A DNA stretch of 64,000 bases from Chloroflexota bacterium. GTDB lineage: Bacteria; Chloroflexota; Chloroflexia; Chloroheliales; Chloroheliaceae. The notes below the pieces were generated by a model. It had not been told where the DNA came from, searched no databases, and saw only the letters and a list, made by a program, of their open reading frames with translations. Positions within the stretch are counted from its first letter, which is position 1. Every line of letters starts with the position of its first letter. Below are positions 8,278 to 16,337 of the stretch, in pieces. The stretch spans positions 1-64,000 of the forward strand of contig JAQBPB010000115.1 of the NCBI GenBank assembly GCA_028287745.1. The letters run 5' to 3'. The position numbers and the translations under genes are program-made.

Positions 8278-8829
8278 GTGTCACGTATTGGACGAAAGCC
8301 AGTCGCACTCCCTAAAGGCGTCGAACTGACTATTACAGAAGACAACCAGGTGACTGCCAAAGGCTCCAAGGGAACCTTGCAGCGCCAGTTTGATCCTGAA
8401 ATGATTTTCGAACGGCAGGATGGACAACTTGTGGTCAAACGCCCAAGTGAATCCAACCGCCACCGGCAGCTTCACGGCCTGACCCGCACCCTGCTTGAAA
8501 ACATGGTAGTTGGTGTCAGCAGCGGTTTCCGCCGCGACCTGGATATTTCCGGCGTAGGTTATCGCGCTCTTAAAGACGGTGACATGCTGGTTTTGTTGCT
8601 GGGTTACAGCCATTCTATCCGTCTTGAACCGCCTGTAGGCATCAAGTTCGGCGTAGAAGGCACCACCAGGGTGTCTGTTGAAGGCATTGATAAGGAATTG
8701 GTCGGTTCTGAAGCCGCCCGCGTCCGCTCGATGCGGCCCCCCGAACCCTATAAGGGCAAGGGCGTACGCTATTCTAACGAAGTCATCCGGCGCAAGGCCG
8801 GTAAGTCCGGTAAAGCCGGTAAGAAGTAA
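8278..8829 (+). CDS. rplF: 50S ribosomal protein L6
   Basis: L6 supports the factor-binding site at the base of the L7/L12 stalk. The 183 residues start at GTG (SRIGRKPVALPKGV) after a TGGAGG site. The C-terminal hallmark IRPPEPYKGKG appears as MRPPEPYKGKGVRYSNEVIRRKAGKSG. Two tandem L6 folds are inferred from the family. Confidence 0.97.
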   Translation: MSRIGRKPVALPKGVELTITEDNQVTAKGSKGTLQRQFDPEMIFERQDGQLVVKRPSESNRHRQLHGLTRTLLENMVVGVSSGFRRDLDISGVGYRALKDGDMLVLLLGYSHSIRLEPPVGIKFGVEGTTRVSVEGIDKELVGSEAARVRSMRPPEPYKGKGVRYSNEVIRRKAGKSGKAGKK

Positions 8830-8854
8830 TTAGTCCTGGGTAATGCGGTTTGGT

Positions 8855-8877
8855 GCCGGTTATAATATTATACCGGC
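8855..8877. repeat. AT-cored palindrome between rplF and rplR
   Basis: GCCGG and CCGGC arms flank an AT core reading TATAAT on the plus strand and, with a one-base bulge, also on the minus strand. It could fold as a hairpin in the transcript or contain a weak internal promoter. No good -35 box lies at the right distance, and its role is unclear. Confidence 0.35.
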
Positions 8878-8913
8878 CCAGCCGCGCAAGACTCAGCACT
8901 TTAAGGAGAAGAA

Positions 8914-9285
8914 ATGCGACGAATCAGACGAGATTTGAGTCCGCGCAAGCGGCGGCAGATTCGGGTGCGCTCTAAAGTCTATGGCACCCCCGAACGACCG
9001 CGCCTCAACGTCTTCCGCAGTGCCAACCACATTTACGCGCAGATTATTGACGACGATAAAGGCAACACTCTGGTAGCTGCTAGCACAGTGGAAGCTCCCG
9101 TAAAGAGCGAACTGGCGGCGGAAGATCCCAAAGTGGCTCAGGCCAAAAAAGTCGGCCAGGTCGTGGCGCAGCGAGCTAAAGAAAAAGGCATTACCCGTGT
9201 TGTATTCGACCGGGCAGGCTACCTGTATCACGGGCGAATTAAGGCACTGGCTGATGGCGCACGCGAAGCCGGTTTGGAATTTTAA
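8914..9285 (+). CDS. rplR: 50S ribosomal protein L18
   Basis: L18 binds 5S rRNA with L5. The 123 residues contain the conserved RPRLNVFRSANHIYAQIIDD and VVFDRAGYLYHGRIKALADG regions. The start is ATG after AAGGAGAAG. The stop is followed 16 bp later by rpsE, the usual pairing. Confidence 0.97.
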   Translation: MRRIRRDLSPRKRRQIRVRSKVYGTPERPRLNVFRSANHIYAQIIDDDKGNTLVAASTVEAPVKSELAAEDPKVAQAKKVGQVVAQRAKEKGITRVVFDRAGYLYHGRIKALADGAREAGLEF

Positions 9286-9301
9286 GGAGCGCGAGATTTA
9301 A

Positions 9302-10252
9302 ATGGCTAGAATTGACGCGAACAAGTTAAACAACCTGGAAGAACGGGTTGTACAGATCAACCGGGTGGCTAAAGTGGTCAAGGGTGGTCGCCGCTTCAGC
9401 TTCAGCTCGATGGTAGTAGTTGGCGATGGTCAGGGTCATGTTGGCGCTGGTCTCGGCAAAGCCGGTGAAGTGCCGGACTCCATCCGCAAGGGCAGTGACG
9501 ACGCCAAAAAGAACATTGTTGAAGTACCTCTTTTCGAAGGACGCACTATTCCTCACGAAATCACGGTTCACTTCGGTGCCAGCACCGTTATGCTCAAACC
9601 GGCTTCCCCTGGTACTGGCGTTATCGCCGGTGGTGGGGTTCGTGCCGTGTTAGAAGCTGCCGGGGTTAAGGATGTGCTCTCCAAGTCACTGGGTAACAAC
9701 AACCCGGTAAACTCGGTCCGCGCAACTATCAAAGCGCTCCAGATGCTCAAACTCCGCGAGGATGAAGAAATCAAGCGTGGCAAGCCCTTCAGCAGCTTTG
9801 GCCTCGGCCCGAGTGACCAGAAGATTGTTGCTCCCAAGCAGCGGATTACCATCTTTGTGCCTCAGCTGGGCAGCGGTGGCGAACGCAACCGCAAGGACCG
9901 CGACAACCGGGGCCGCGATAATCGCGGTGGACCGGGCGGACGCGACAACCGTGGCGGACCGGGCCGTGGTGATAACCGTGGTGGTCCGGGCGGACCGAAC
10001 CGTGGCGGACCGAACCGTGGACCGGGTGCTGGCGGCCAATCATTTGGCGGCGGCGCTGGCGGACGCTCCTTCAGCGGCGGTGCTGCTGGCGGACGGGTCT
10101 ATGGTGGTGGCGGTGGTGGCAACCGGGCCGAAGGCTCAGCCCCAACTTCCGCGCCTCGCCATGACGATAGCAGGACGCCTGCTCCCAGGGTTGATAACGC
10201 CAACAGCGGCGGCTCCGGCGATACTAACAACGCCGTAAGCAGCTCAGATTAG
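9302..10252 (+). CDS. rpsE: 30S ribosomal protein S5 with long RGG-rich tail
   Basis: S5 acts in translational fidelity and mRNA helicase activity at the entry channel. Residues 1 to about 195 are normal: N-terminal dsRNA-binding fold (EERVVQINRVAKVVKGGRRF, VGDGQGHVGAGLGKAGEVPD) and C-terminal domain through GLGPSDQKIVAPK. About 120 extra residues follow, first repeats of RDNRGGPGG / RGDNRGG type, then FGGGAGGRSFSGG glycine-rich blocks, then a polar Ser/Thr/Asp end. Most S5 proteins are 160-210 residues. The tail resembles RGG RNA-binding tails by composition only. The reading frame stays open with one clear stop. Confidence 0.95.
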   Translation: MARIDANKLNNLEERVVQINRVAKVVKGGRRFSFSSMVVVGDGQGHVGAGLGKAGEVPDSIRKGSDDAKKNIVEVPLFEGRTIPHEITVHFGASTVMLKPASPGTGVIAGGGVRAVLEAAGVKDVLSKSLGNNNPVNSVRATIKALQMLKLREDEEIKRGKPFSSFGLGPSDQKIVAPKQRITIFVPQLGSGGERNRKDRDNRGRDNRGGPGGRDNRGGPGRGDNRGGPGGPNRGGPNRGPGAGGQSFGGGAGGRSFSGGAAGGRVYGGGGGGNRAEGSAPTSAPRHDDSRTPAPRVDNANSGGSGDTNNAVSSSD

Positions 10253-10262
10253 AGGTTGAAGG

Positions 10263-10478
10263 ATGACTCAAGAGAATAACAATGTCGCCCCTACCGGTGG
10301 CAAACAACTCAAAGTGACCCTCCTCAAGAGCCCAATCCGCTCACGAGGAAATCACAAAGAAACCATCAAATCGCTTGGTCTGCACCGGATCAATGACACC
10401 CACACTCTGCCGGATAACCCGGCAGTCCGTGGGATGCTCACTACCGTACGGCAGTGGATCAAGTTTGAAGAGGTTTAA
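10263..10478 (+). CDS. rpmD: 50S ribosomal protein L30
   Basis: L30 is a small large-subunit protein. The 71 residues include a short polar N-terminal extension (TQENNNVAPTGGK) before the typical LKVTLLKSPIRSRGNHKETIKSL core and LGLHRINDTH. The gene starts 10 bp after rpsE with GAGGTTGAAGG upstream. Confidence 0.95.
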   Translation: MTQENNNVAPTGGKQLKVTLLKSPIRSRGNHKETIKSLGLHRINDTHTLPDNPAVRGMLTTVRQWIKFEEV

Positions 10479-10782
10479 GTAATAATCGTTGAACGGCTAA
10501 CGAAGAACGTTACAAGTAAAATTGGTCAAAAAACCGGGTTGAATTTCCGGTATAATAGTCCAGTATTTTACCAGTTAATGTGTTTCCGTTATCCGTTCAA
10601 CGTTTTACGTTATACTACAGACGATTTTTGATGAGTTGGCCGTTAGTGGTGTTTTGATGCGAGGCCAGCTCGGACCCAACTTCCCCAGGATTAAAGGCCG
10701 GTTTGCTCCAAGGAGTTACCGCTAGCCGCACATTATATGGCGGCCTGGAAGTGGTCTTACACCAGAGAGGATTCTTTCGAAA
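10479..10782. other. 304-bp spacer before rplO with long-range inverted repeat
   Basis: No gene is seen. Arms at 10487-10502 and 10587-10602 (CGTTGAACGG then CTAACG, against the complementary CGTTATCCGTTCAACG) match at 15 of 16 positions and enclose 84 nt. A TATAAT lies inside without a good -35. The rest is unstructured to the eye. It could be an rplO leader fold or a relic of a small inverted-repeat element. Confidence 0.4.
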
Positions 10783-11364
10783 ATGAAACAGCATGATTTA
10801 CAACCGGCAGTAGGCAGTACTACAAATCGCAAGCGCGTTGGTCGTGGTTATGGTAGCGGCTCGGTAAAGACCAGTGGTCGCGGCCAGAAGGGCCAGAAAG
10901 CCCGTACCGGCCACAGCAAGATGCCTGCCTGGTTTGAAGGTAGCCCTTCTAAAACCAACTCGATCAAACGCCAGGGTTACAAACGTGGTGTCAGTTTCAG
11001 CAACCCCAACCATGTAGCTTTTGAAGTAATCAACCTGGGCAAATTGGCGGACCTGGACGGTAACGAGTTTACGCCTGCTACGCTGATTGAATTAGGTTTG
11101 ATCAAATCTACTCCTAGCGCAGTATTGCCGCAGAAAATTATTACCTTGCTGGGCGGCAAGGAAATCGCAGACACTACTACTCCCCTGGTGAAGATATTGG
11201 GTGTTGGTGAGATTAGCCGCGCTATCACTGTCCACGCGCACCGTTTCTCGGCTTCTGCCAAGCAGAAGATCGAAGCGGCCGGTGGTCAGGTAGTTGAGCT
11301 AATGGCCTGGTCCGAAGGCAAAGGCCCTCAGGCACAGGCGCAGGCTGAAGAGCCCGCCGAGTAA
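10783..11364 (+). CDS. rplO: 50S ribosomal protein L15
   Basis: L15 is a large-subunit assembly protein. The N-terminal basic region RVGRGYGSGSVKTSGRGQKG and the middle FEGSPSK and KRGVSFSNPNHVAFEVINL are conserved. At 193 residues it is longer than the usual 145-150, through insertions in the second half and a Gln/Ala/Glu tail. The ATG has an AGAGAGGA site. It precedes secY as expected. Confidence 0.95.
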   Translation: MKQHDLQPAVGSTTNRKRVGRGYGSGSVKTSGRGQKGQKARTGHSKMPAWFEGSPSKTNSIKRQGYKRGVSFSNPNHVAFEVINLGKLADLDGNEFTPATLIELGLIKSTPSAVLPQKIITLLGGKEIADTTTPLVKILGVGEISRAITVHAHRFSASAKQKIEAAGGQVVELMAWSEGKGPQAQAQAEEPAE

Positions 11365-11381
11365 TATCTCTTAGACGAACT

Positions 11382-11441
11382 GGCATAGTCATGGTAGAAT
11401 GTGCTTCTGACAAACAGAAGCCATCCTAGTGTGGCTATGCC
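11382..11441 (+). promoter_or_regulatory. Nested hairpins in the rplO-secY spacer
   Basis: An outer stem pairs GGCATAG (11382-11388) with CTATGCC (11435-11441). An inner perfect stem pairs GCTTCTG with CAGAAGC around ACAAA (11403-11421). No U-run follows, so it may be an RNA processing or regulatory structure ahead of secY rather than a terminator. Confidence 0.4.
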
Positions 11442-11565
11442 TTCTACTATATAAGCTATACTTTCCCAGTAAAGCCAGCCTGATCCAGGTTGTGTCAGTT
11501 ATTCCGGTTAATTTATTAACCGGAAGTCTGCTAAAAAATTTCTGGTTTAGAGGAGTATCATTATT

Positions 11566-12936
11566 ATGCTTCAGGCGGTTATCAGAGCGTTTAAAATTCC
11601 AGACTTGCGTCGGCGTCTATTATTTGTGCTGGGCGTTCTGGTTATTTTCCGGTTCATCGCTCACGTACCGGTGGCCGGTATTTCATCGGAAGTTACAGAC
11701 CGGTTAAAGGGTTTTATTTCGGGTGACCCGAATAGCGCCCCGCCCGGCAGTACGGCTGGTATTGGTGGGGTGCTGGGCTTTTTAGATATCTTTTCCGGTG
11801 GTTCACTCAGTAACTTTTCCATCGCGGCTACCGGCGTTTACCCCTATGTAACGGCTTCGATTATCGTCCAGCTCTTGACGCCGATTATTCCGGCCTTTGA
11901 GCGCTTGCAAAAGGACGGCCAACGCGGCAGACAAACTCTTAACCGCTATACCCATATCTTGACCGTACCAATTGCGGCTCTGACTTCCTATGGGCAGATT
12001 GTCCTTTTGAAAAGCCAGGGTATTATTACCGGCACGGACGCCCAGCGGTTTTCTCTGTTCGGAACAGGTTCGGACCCGCTTTTAACTATTGCGGCCGTAG
12101 TATCTATGACAACAGGTACCATTCTATTGGTCTGGTTGGGTGAGTTGATCACTGAGTACGGTATTGGTAGCGGGGTATCAATAATAATCTTTGGCGGCAT
12201 CGTGTCCGGCCTGCCGCAACGCTTTGTCCAGATAAGCCAATCCGGCATCGGCCAGAGTATTATCTCGATTATTATTATTGTCCTGGTAATGTTGCTAGCC
12301 ATAGTCGGTATCATTATGATCCAGGAAGGCCAGCGAAAAATTCCGGTGCGGTTCCCGCGCCAGATGCAAGGCAATAAAGTTTATGGCGGTCAGCAGACCC
12401 ATATCCCGCTGAAAGTTAACTCTGCAGGTATGATTCCCCTGATCTTCGCCAGCTCGATCATCATCTTCCCGGCGACTGTAGCAGGCTTCTTTATCCGGCC
12501 TGGTACGGTTAATGACCCGGTTAGTGTGGTGGCGACCTGGGTAGTAACAAACTTTGGTACGGGCAGCGGCCTTTACCAGATGCTTTACTTCATGATGGTA
12601 GTAGGCTTCACGTATTTCTATACGCTAGTCCTATTCAACCAGCAAAACATCCCTGAAAGTTTGCGGGACCGGGGTGGTTTCATTCCAGGTTTCCGACCAG
12701 GGCGCCCAACCAACGAGTATTTGATGCGGGTGTTGGTGCGAATTACCCTGCTAGGGGCAATCTTCCTGGGTGTAATTGCCATCTTACCTTTCTTGTTGGG
12801 TCTGGTTGTCCAGACGCAGGTCGCAACCTTCCTGAACAGTACTTCGCTGCTGATCGTGGTCGGTGTCGCGGTGGACACAATGAAACAACTGGAAGCGCAA
12901 CTGGTTATGCGCGAATACCAGGGTATTCTGCGCTAA
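11566..12936 (+). CDS. secY: Preprotein translocase subunit SecY
   Basis: SecY is the channel subunit of the Sec translocon in the cytoplasmic membrane. The 456 residues show ten hydrophobic segments, an early AFKIPDLRRRLLFVLGVL segment and a periplasmic plug region after the first membrane span. The cytoplasmic loop KLNRYTH-type region appears as QTLNRYTHILTVPIA. The C-terminal VALVDTMKQL-like motif appears as VGVAVDTMKQLEAQLVMR. The start ATG follows GAGGAGTATC. A strong terminator 20 bp after the stop closes this transcript, separating it from adk. Confidence 0.97.
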   Translation: MLQAVIRAFKIPDLRRRLLFVLGVLVIFRFIAHVPVAGISSEVTDRLKGFISGDPNSAPPGSTAGIGGVLGFLDIFSGGSLSNFSIAATGVYPYVTASIIVQLLTPIIPAFERLQKDGQRGRQTLNRYTHILTVPIAALTSYGQIVLLKSQGIITGTDAQRFSLFGTGSDPLLTIAAVVSMTTGTILLVWLGELITEYGIGSGVSIIIFGGIVSGLPQRFVQISQSGIGQSIISIIIIVLVMLLAIVGIIMIQEGQRKIPVRFPRQMQGNKVYGGQQTHIPLKVNSAGMIPLIFASSIIIFPATVAGFFIRPGTVNDPVSVVATWVVTNFGTGSGLYQMLYFMMVVGFTYFYTLVLFNQQNIPESLRDRGGFIPGFRPGRPTNEYLMRVLVRITLLGAIFLGVIAILPFLLGLVVQTQVATFLNSTSLLIVVGVAVDTMKQLEAQLVMREYQGILR

Positions 12937-12955
12937 CTTTCCAAATCTTAAAAAA

Positions 12956-12990
12956 GGCATCCTGGTTAAATAGGCCAGGATGCCTTTTTT
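12956..12990. terminator. Intrinsic terminator after secY
   Basis: A perfect 10-bp stem GGCATCCTGG / CCAGGATGCC with a 9-nt loop is followed by TTTTTT and preceded by AAAAAA. It can work on both strands and ends the spc transcript. Confidence 0.92.
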
Positions 12991-13361
12991 CTAACACTAC
13001 GTTTATGATTGTTATAAAAAATACTAATTCGATAAAACAGCTGGGATTTGTCGAGTATTCAAAACTTATGCTATAATAAAGTAAGATTGTGAAATATTTA
13101 TAGATAGGCAGTTTCTATTTTTGTTTTATAGCTTGTATTTTTGGAGTTTGATTTTTCCCAAAAATGCAGCCGAAACAGGCCCGGTAAAGATGGTTTGGGT
13201 GCTATTTCTGATCTTTAGGCTTGAAAAAGTTTGTTGATTGGCGAAAATTAACCACTTTGTGGGCGGGAGATAAGTGCGGGTTAATAATACCGCCAGGTCA
13301 GGTGTTGCAATGGCGCAACCCCGGACAAGCAAAGATGCCATTTAGGGAGGTCTAACGCACT
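12991..13361 (+). other. AT-rich adk upstream region
   Basis: No gene is seen. The region holds a promoter candidate at 13048-13077, then about 280 nt of leader with a short GTTGC / GCAAC hairpin (about 13303-13318) and an AGGGAGG ribosome site for adk. The long leader could hold a control element, but no known riboswitch motif was recognised. Confidence 0.5.
13048..13077 (+). promoter_or_regulatory. Sigma-70-type promoter for adk-map
   Basis: TTGTCG (13048-13053), an 18-bp spacer and a perfect TATAAT (13072-13077) lie just after the secY terminator. This is the only strong candidate to drive adk. Confidence 0.6.
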
Positions 13362-14072
13362 ATGTATTTAATCCTTCTAGGAGCGCCCGGTGCGGGCAAA
13401 GGTACTCAGGCCCATATACTAACACACCGGATAAAAATTGCCCACGTGTCAAGCGGCGACCTTTTCCGGGATAATATCAAGAAAGGCACGCCCATTGGCA
13501 TTGAAGCCAAAGGTTTTATAGACCGGGGTGAGCTGGTGCCGGATGAAACCGTCATTAAGATGATTATGGATCACCTGAAAACGCCAGCTTGCAAGAATGG
13601 GGCACTTTTGGACGGGTTCCCCCGGACAATTTACCAGGCGGATGAGCTTAACAAGGCCCTGCGTGAGGGCTTCGACGAAGGCATTGGCCGGATTATCTAC
13701 GTTAAGGTAGAAACGGACGCCCTTTTGCAGAGGTTGAGCGGCCGCTGGATTTGCCCGGTATGCCAGACTCCTTATCACGAATTGAATAACCCGCCGAAGG
13801 TTAAAGGGTTGTGCGATGAAGACCAGGCTGAACTTTACCAGCGGGATGATGATAAACGGTCTACGGCAGAGCGGCGGCTCCAGGTTTATTTCAACCAGAC
13901 AATGCCCCTGATCGAATATTACAAGAAACAGGGCCTGTTGCTGGAAATAAACGGCCAGCAAGCGGTTGAAAAGGTTACCCACGATATAATTGAGGCTCTA
14001 AAAGCCGCCCCTTTTGATGAGGAGAAGAAAAAAATCCTTTTGGGGGAAACTAAAGAGTCGTTGGTGGCGTAA
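13362..14072 (+). CDS. adk: Adenylate kinase, zinc-lid type
   Basis: Adenylate kinase interconverts ATP + AMP and 2 ADP in the cytoplasm. The P-loop GAPGAGKGTQ (residues 7-16), AMP-binding SSGDLFRDNI and LLDGFPRTIYQ are clear. The lid carries C131, C134, C151 and D154, a metal site of the Cys3-Asp kind. The 236 residues exceed the usual 214-217 by a charged C-terminal tail. The ATG follows AGGGAGG. It lies between secY and map, as in many bacteria. Confidence 0.97.
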   Translation: MYLILLGAPGAGKGTQAHILTHRIKIAHVSSGDLFRDNIKKGTPIGIEAKGFIDRGELVPDETVIKMIMDHLKTPACKNGALLDGFPRTIYQADELNKALREGFDEGIGRIIYVKVETDALLQRLSGRWICPVCQTPYHELNNPPKVKGLCDEDQAELYQRDDDKRSTAERRLQVYFNQTMPLIEYYKKQGLLLEINGQQAVEKVTHDIIEALKAAPFDEEKKKILLGETKESLVA

Positions 14073-14172
14073 CGACTCTCGCAAGCGACCGGCTCAGGTA
14101 TTGGTTAAGGAGTGTTCCTGTAGTTTCCTTGCCGCGCACAGGCAAGACTGAACAAAATAGCCGTTAAATTGG

Positions 14173-14210
14173 CTGGCGGTCTCCTGGTAAAACCGGAGGA
14201 CCGCCAGTTT
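14173..14210 (+). terminator. Hairpin terminator between adk and map
   Basis: CTGGCGGTC pairs with GACCGCCAG, extended inward by TCC/GGA around a loop, and is followed by TTTTGG. It may end or attenuate adk transcription before map. Confidence 0.7.
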
Positions 14211-14253
14211 TGGCTTAACCAGCATAATTAAGTAATAAAAATGAGAAGATTTT

Positions 14254-15012
14254 ATGAGAGCATTTATGGTTAGTTGTAAAACAAAAGGTGAGATTGATTT
14301 GATGCGGGAGGCCGGAAAAGTAGTCGGCCAGACCATCGAAGAAGTAGCCAAATATATCAAGCCCGGTATAACGTCCGAAGAGCTGGATAAGATTGGTGAA
14401 GAGTTTATCCGGTCCAGGGGTATGATTCCGGCTTTCAAGGGCCTCTACGGCTTTCCTGGCAGTATTTGCATCTCGTTTAACGAAGAGGTGGTCCACGGTA
14501 TACCGGGGAAACGCGTCTTGCAAGAAGGCGATATTATCAGCCTGGATGTCGGGGCGACCAACAAGGGCTGGAATGCCGACGGCGCCGCTACTTTCCCGGT
14601 CGGGAAAGTTAGTGAGGAAGCCCTGAAGTTGATAGCAGTCACCCGCGAAGCGACAATGATTGGTATCAGCCAGATGAAGCTGGGAAACCACCTTTATGAT
14701 ATTTCCGATGCGATTCACGATTACGTAGAAAAACAGGGCTACAGCATCGTTACCCAGTATGTCGGACACGGCATCGGGCGCAAGGTCCACGAAGAGCCGC
14801 AGGTGCCGAACTTCCGGCAGCCGGTCCGGGGAATGGCTTTACGTAAGGGGATGTGCCTGGCGATAGAGCCGATGGTCAACATTGGTACTTTCGAAACGGT
14901 CGTAAAAGAGGACAAGTGGACGGTAGTCACTAAAGATGGGTCGTTATCATGTCACTGGGAGCATTCATCGGCAATTACGGATGGCGAGCCGCTGATTCTG
15001 ACCTTACCATAG
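14254..15012 (+). CDS. map: Methionine aminopeptidase, type I
   Basis: The enzyme removes the initiator methionine from nascent proteins. All five metal ligands of the pita-bread fold can be placed: D98, D109, H172, E205 and E236. The substrate histidine H81 (VVHGIPG) is also present. The 252 residues fit the single-domain type I form without an N-terminal extension. The ATG at 14254 was chosen; an in-frame ATG 12 bases later is an alternative, and neither has a strong ribosome site. Confidence 0.97.
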   Translation: MRAFMVSCKTKGEIDLMREAGKVVGQTIEEVAKYIKPGITSEELDKIGEEFIRSRGMIPAFKGLYGFPGSICISFNEEVVHGIPGKRVLQEGDIISLDVGATNKGWNADGAATFPVGKVSEEALKLIAVTREATMIGISQMKLGNHLYDISDAIHDYVEKQGYSIVTQYVGHGIGRKVHEEPQVPNFRQPVRGMALRKGMCLAIEPMVNIGTFETVVKEDKWTVVTKDGSLSCHWEHSSAITDGEPLILTLP

Positions 15013-15013
15013 G

Positions 15014-15042
15014 TTGCCAAAGCGGGAACATTATGTTATAAT
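15014..15042 (+). promoter_or_regulatory. Strong promoter for the rpmJ-rpsM-rpsK transcript
   Basis: TTGCCA (15014-15019), a 17-bp spacer and TATAAT (15037-15042) begin just after the map stop. Five of six -35 bases and all -10 bases match consensus with ideal spacing. Confidence 0.82.
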
Positions 15043-15369
15043 TCCCACTTGTCTGTAAAAGTATTGGGAAGGCAAAATATTAAGTTATAGCTGGGCCTGA
15101 CTGAGCAGACATTCTGCCAGGTAAGGGTATGATGTAAAGCGGAACAACCCTCCACCAGCAAACACGCGGACATTTAATTAATCTCACTTTCAGGGGAGCC
15201 GACCAGCGTGTCGGCTTGATTGGCGCAAGCTACCAGGAAGTAAGGTAGCCCTTTATAGGGTGCCGGGGTAAATGCGGAAGATCATTTCCCTTTTAACCCG
15301 GATTACTAAACCTGGCAAAGGTCGGCGCAAGCCGCTTTTGCTATAACAGCAAGCGAGGTTGTTACTAAC
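15043..15369 (+). ncRNA. Structured leader upstream of rpmJ
   Basis: This 327-nt region has no ORF of note but shows a series of hairpins: GCCGAC/GTCGGC (15198-15215), GCTACC/GGTAGC (15229-15249), a CCCT/AGGG stem sharing one base with it (15249-15260), CCGGGGTAAA against TTTTAACCCGG (15263-15301), and CGGC-GCAA-GCCG with a GNRA tetraloop (15323-15334). The promoter just upstream means all of it is transcribed. infA, usually found here, is missing. It does not match a riboswitch class I can recall. A ribosomal-protein autoregulatory leader is the simplest idea. Confidence 0.5.
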
Positions 15370-15483
15370 ATGAAGGTACGGGCTTCCGTAAAGCCACGCT
15401 GCGAGAAATGCAAAGTTATTAAGCGCAAAGGTGTTGTGTTAGTTATCTGCACAGTACCGAAGCACAAGCAGCGACAGGGCTAA
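15370..15483 (+). CDS. rpmJ: 50S ribosomal protein L36
   Basis: L36 is the smallest large-subunit protein. The 37 codons start MKVRASVKPRCEKCK and keep the zinc ligands C11, C14, C27 and H32 (the C+ form). The gene directly precedes rpsM, as is standard. Confidence 0.97.
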   Translation: MKVRASVKPRCEKCKVIKRKGVVLVICTVPKHKQRQG

Positions 15484-15513
15484 TTATTTTTTTAGAGGTT
15501 CTGGGAGGAACGA

Positions 15514-15894
15514 ATGGCAAGAGTAGCGGGGGTTGACTTGCCCCGTGACAAGCGCGTCGAGATAGGGTTGACTTACATTTATGGTATCGGCCCTTCTACC
15601 AGCCAGAAGATTTTACAGCAAACCGGCATCAACCCCGATACCCGGGTGCGCGTACTTTCCGACGAGGAAGTGGCTCGCCTGCGCGAGTTGATTGACCGGG
15701 AATACCGGGTGGAAGGCGATCTTCGCCGTGAGGTAAACCTCAATATCAAACGCCTGGTTGAAATTGGAAGCTACCGGGGCAGACGCCACCGGGCCGGGCT
15801 GCCGGTACACGGCCAGCGCACGCGGACTAACTCCCGCACGCGCCGGGGTGGACAGCGCCGCACCGTGGCCGGGAAGAAAAAAGCCACCAAGTAG
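15514..15894 (+). CDS. rpsM: 30S ribosomal protein S13
   Basis: S13 bridges the subunits and contacts the P-site tRNA. The 126 residues begin ARVAGVDLPRDKRVEIGLTYIYGIG and end in the basic tail GQRTRTNSRTRRG. The ATG follows TGGGAGGA. It forms the usual rpmJ-rpsM-rpsK run. Confidence 0.97.
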   Translation: MARVAGVDLPRDKRVEIGLTYIYGIGPSTSQKILQQTGINPDTRVRVLSDEEVARLRELIDREYRVEGDLRREVNLNIKRLVEIGSYRGRRHRAGLPVHGQRTRTNSRTRRGGQRRTVAGKKKATK

Positions 15895-15932
15895 TAGTAG
15901 TTAAAATATTCTAGCTGGAGGATTTCATTTAG

Positions 15933-16337
15933 ATGGCTGAAAAAGGCACCAAGAAGAAAGCCACCAGGGTAAAGCGCCGCGAGCGTAAAAGCGTCCCCAA
16001 AGGACAGGCGCATATCCAGTCGACTTTCAACAACACGATCATTACCCTGACTGATCCGAAAGGTAATGTCCTTAGCTGGGGTAGTGCCGGAGCGAGCGAC
16101 TTCAAGGGTTCGCGCAAGAGTACTCCTTACGCGGCTCAGGTCGCTTCCGAAGGAGCTGCTCGCCGGGCTATGGAACACGGGTTGCGCCAGATCGAGGTTT
16201 TCGTCAAAGGTCCGGGATCCGGCCGCGAAGCGGCTATCCGTTCCTTGCAGGCGACCGGTCTACAGGTGGTTTCGATCACCGACGTAACACCGATCCCTCA
16301 CAACGGATGCCGCCCGCCGAAACGCCGCCGCGTCTAA
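15933..16337 (+). CDS. rpsK: 30S ribosomal protein S11
   Basis: S11 lies on the platform near the mRNA exit. The 134 residues keep HIQSTFNNTIITLTDPKGN, GSRKSTPYAAQ and the HNGCRPPKRRRV ending. The start is ATG after TGGAGG. A 343-bp structured spacer separates it from rpsD. Confidence 0.97.
   Translation: MAEKGTKKKATRVKRRERKSVPKGQAHIQSTFNNTIITLTDPKGNVLSWGSAGASDFKGSRKSTPYAAQVASEGAARRAMEHGLRQIEVFVKGPGSGREAAIRSLQATGLQVVSITDVTPIPHNGCRPPKRRRV

Noticed and set aside
9762..10238. A 158-codon plus-strand frame inside the S5 tail
   Set aside because: It is an alternative frame of the RGG-repeat DNA; the S5 frame continues cleanly to a stop and the alternative has no ribosome site.
11429..11707. A 92-codon frame overlapping the start of secY
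   Set aside because: It runs in another frame through the secY N-terminus and has no family resemblance.
15043..15369. Known riboswitch or tRNA-like RNA
   Set aside because: No TPP, cobalamin, SAM, c-di-GMP or T-box consensus and no tRNA TPC-arm motif was found; only general structure can be claimed.
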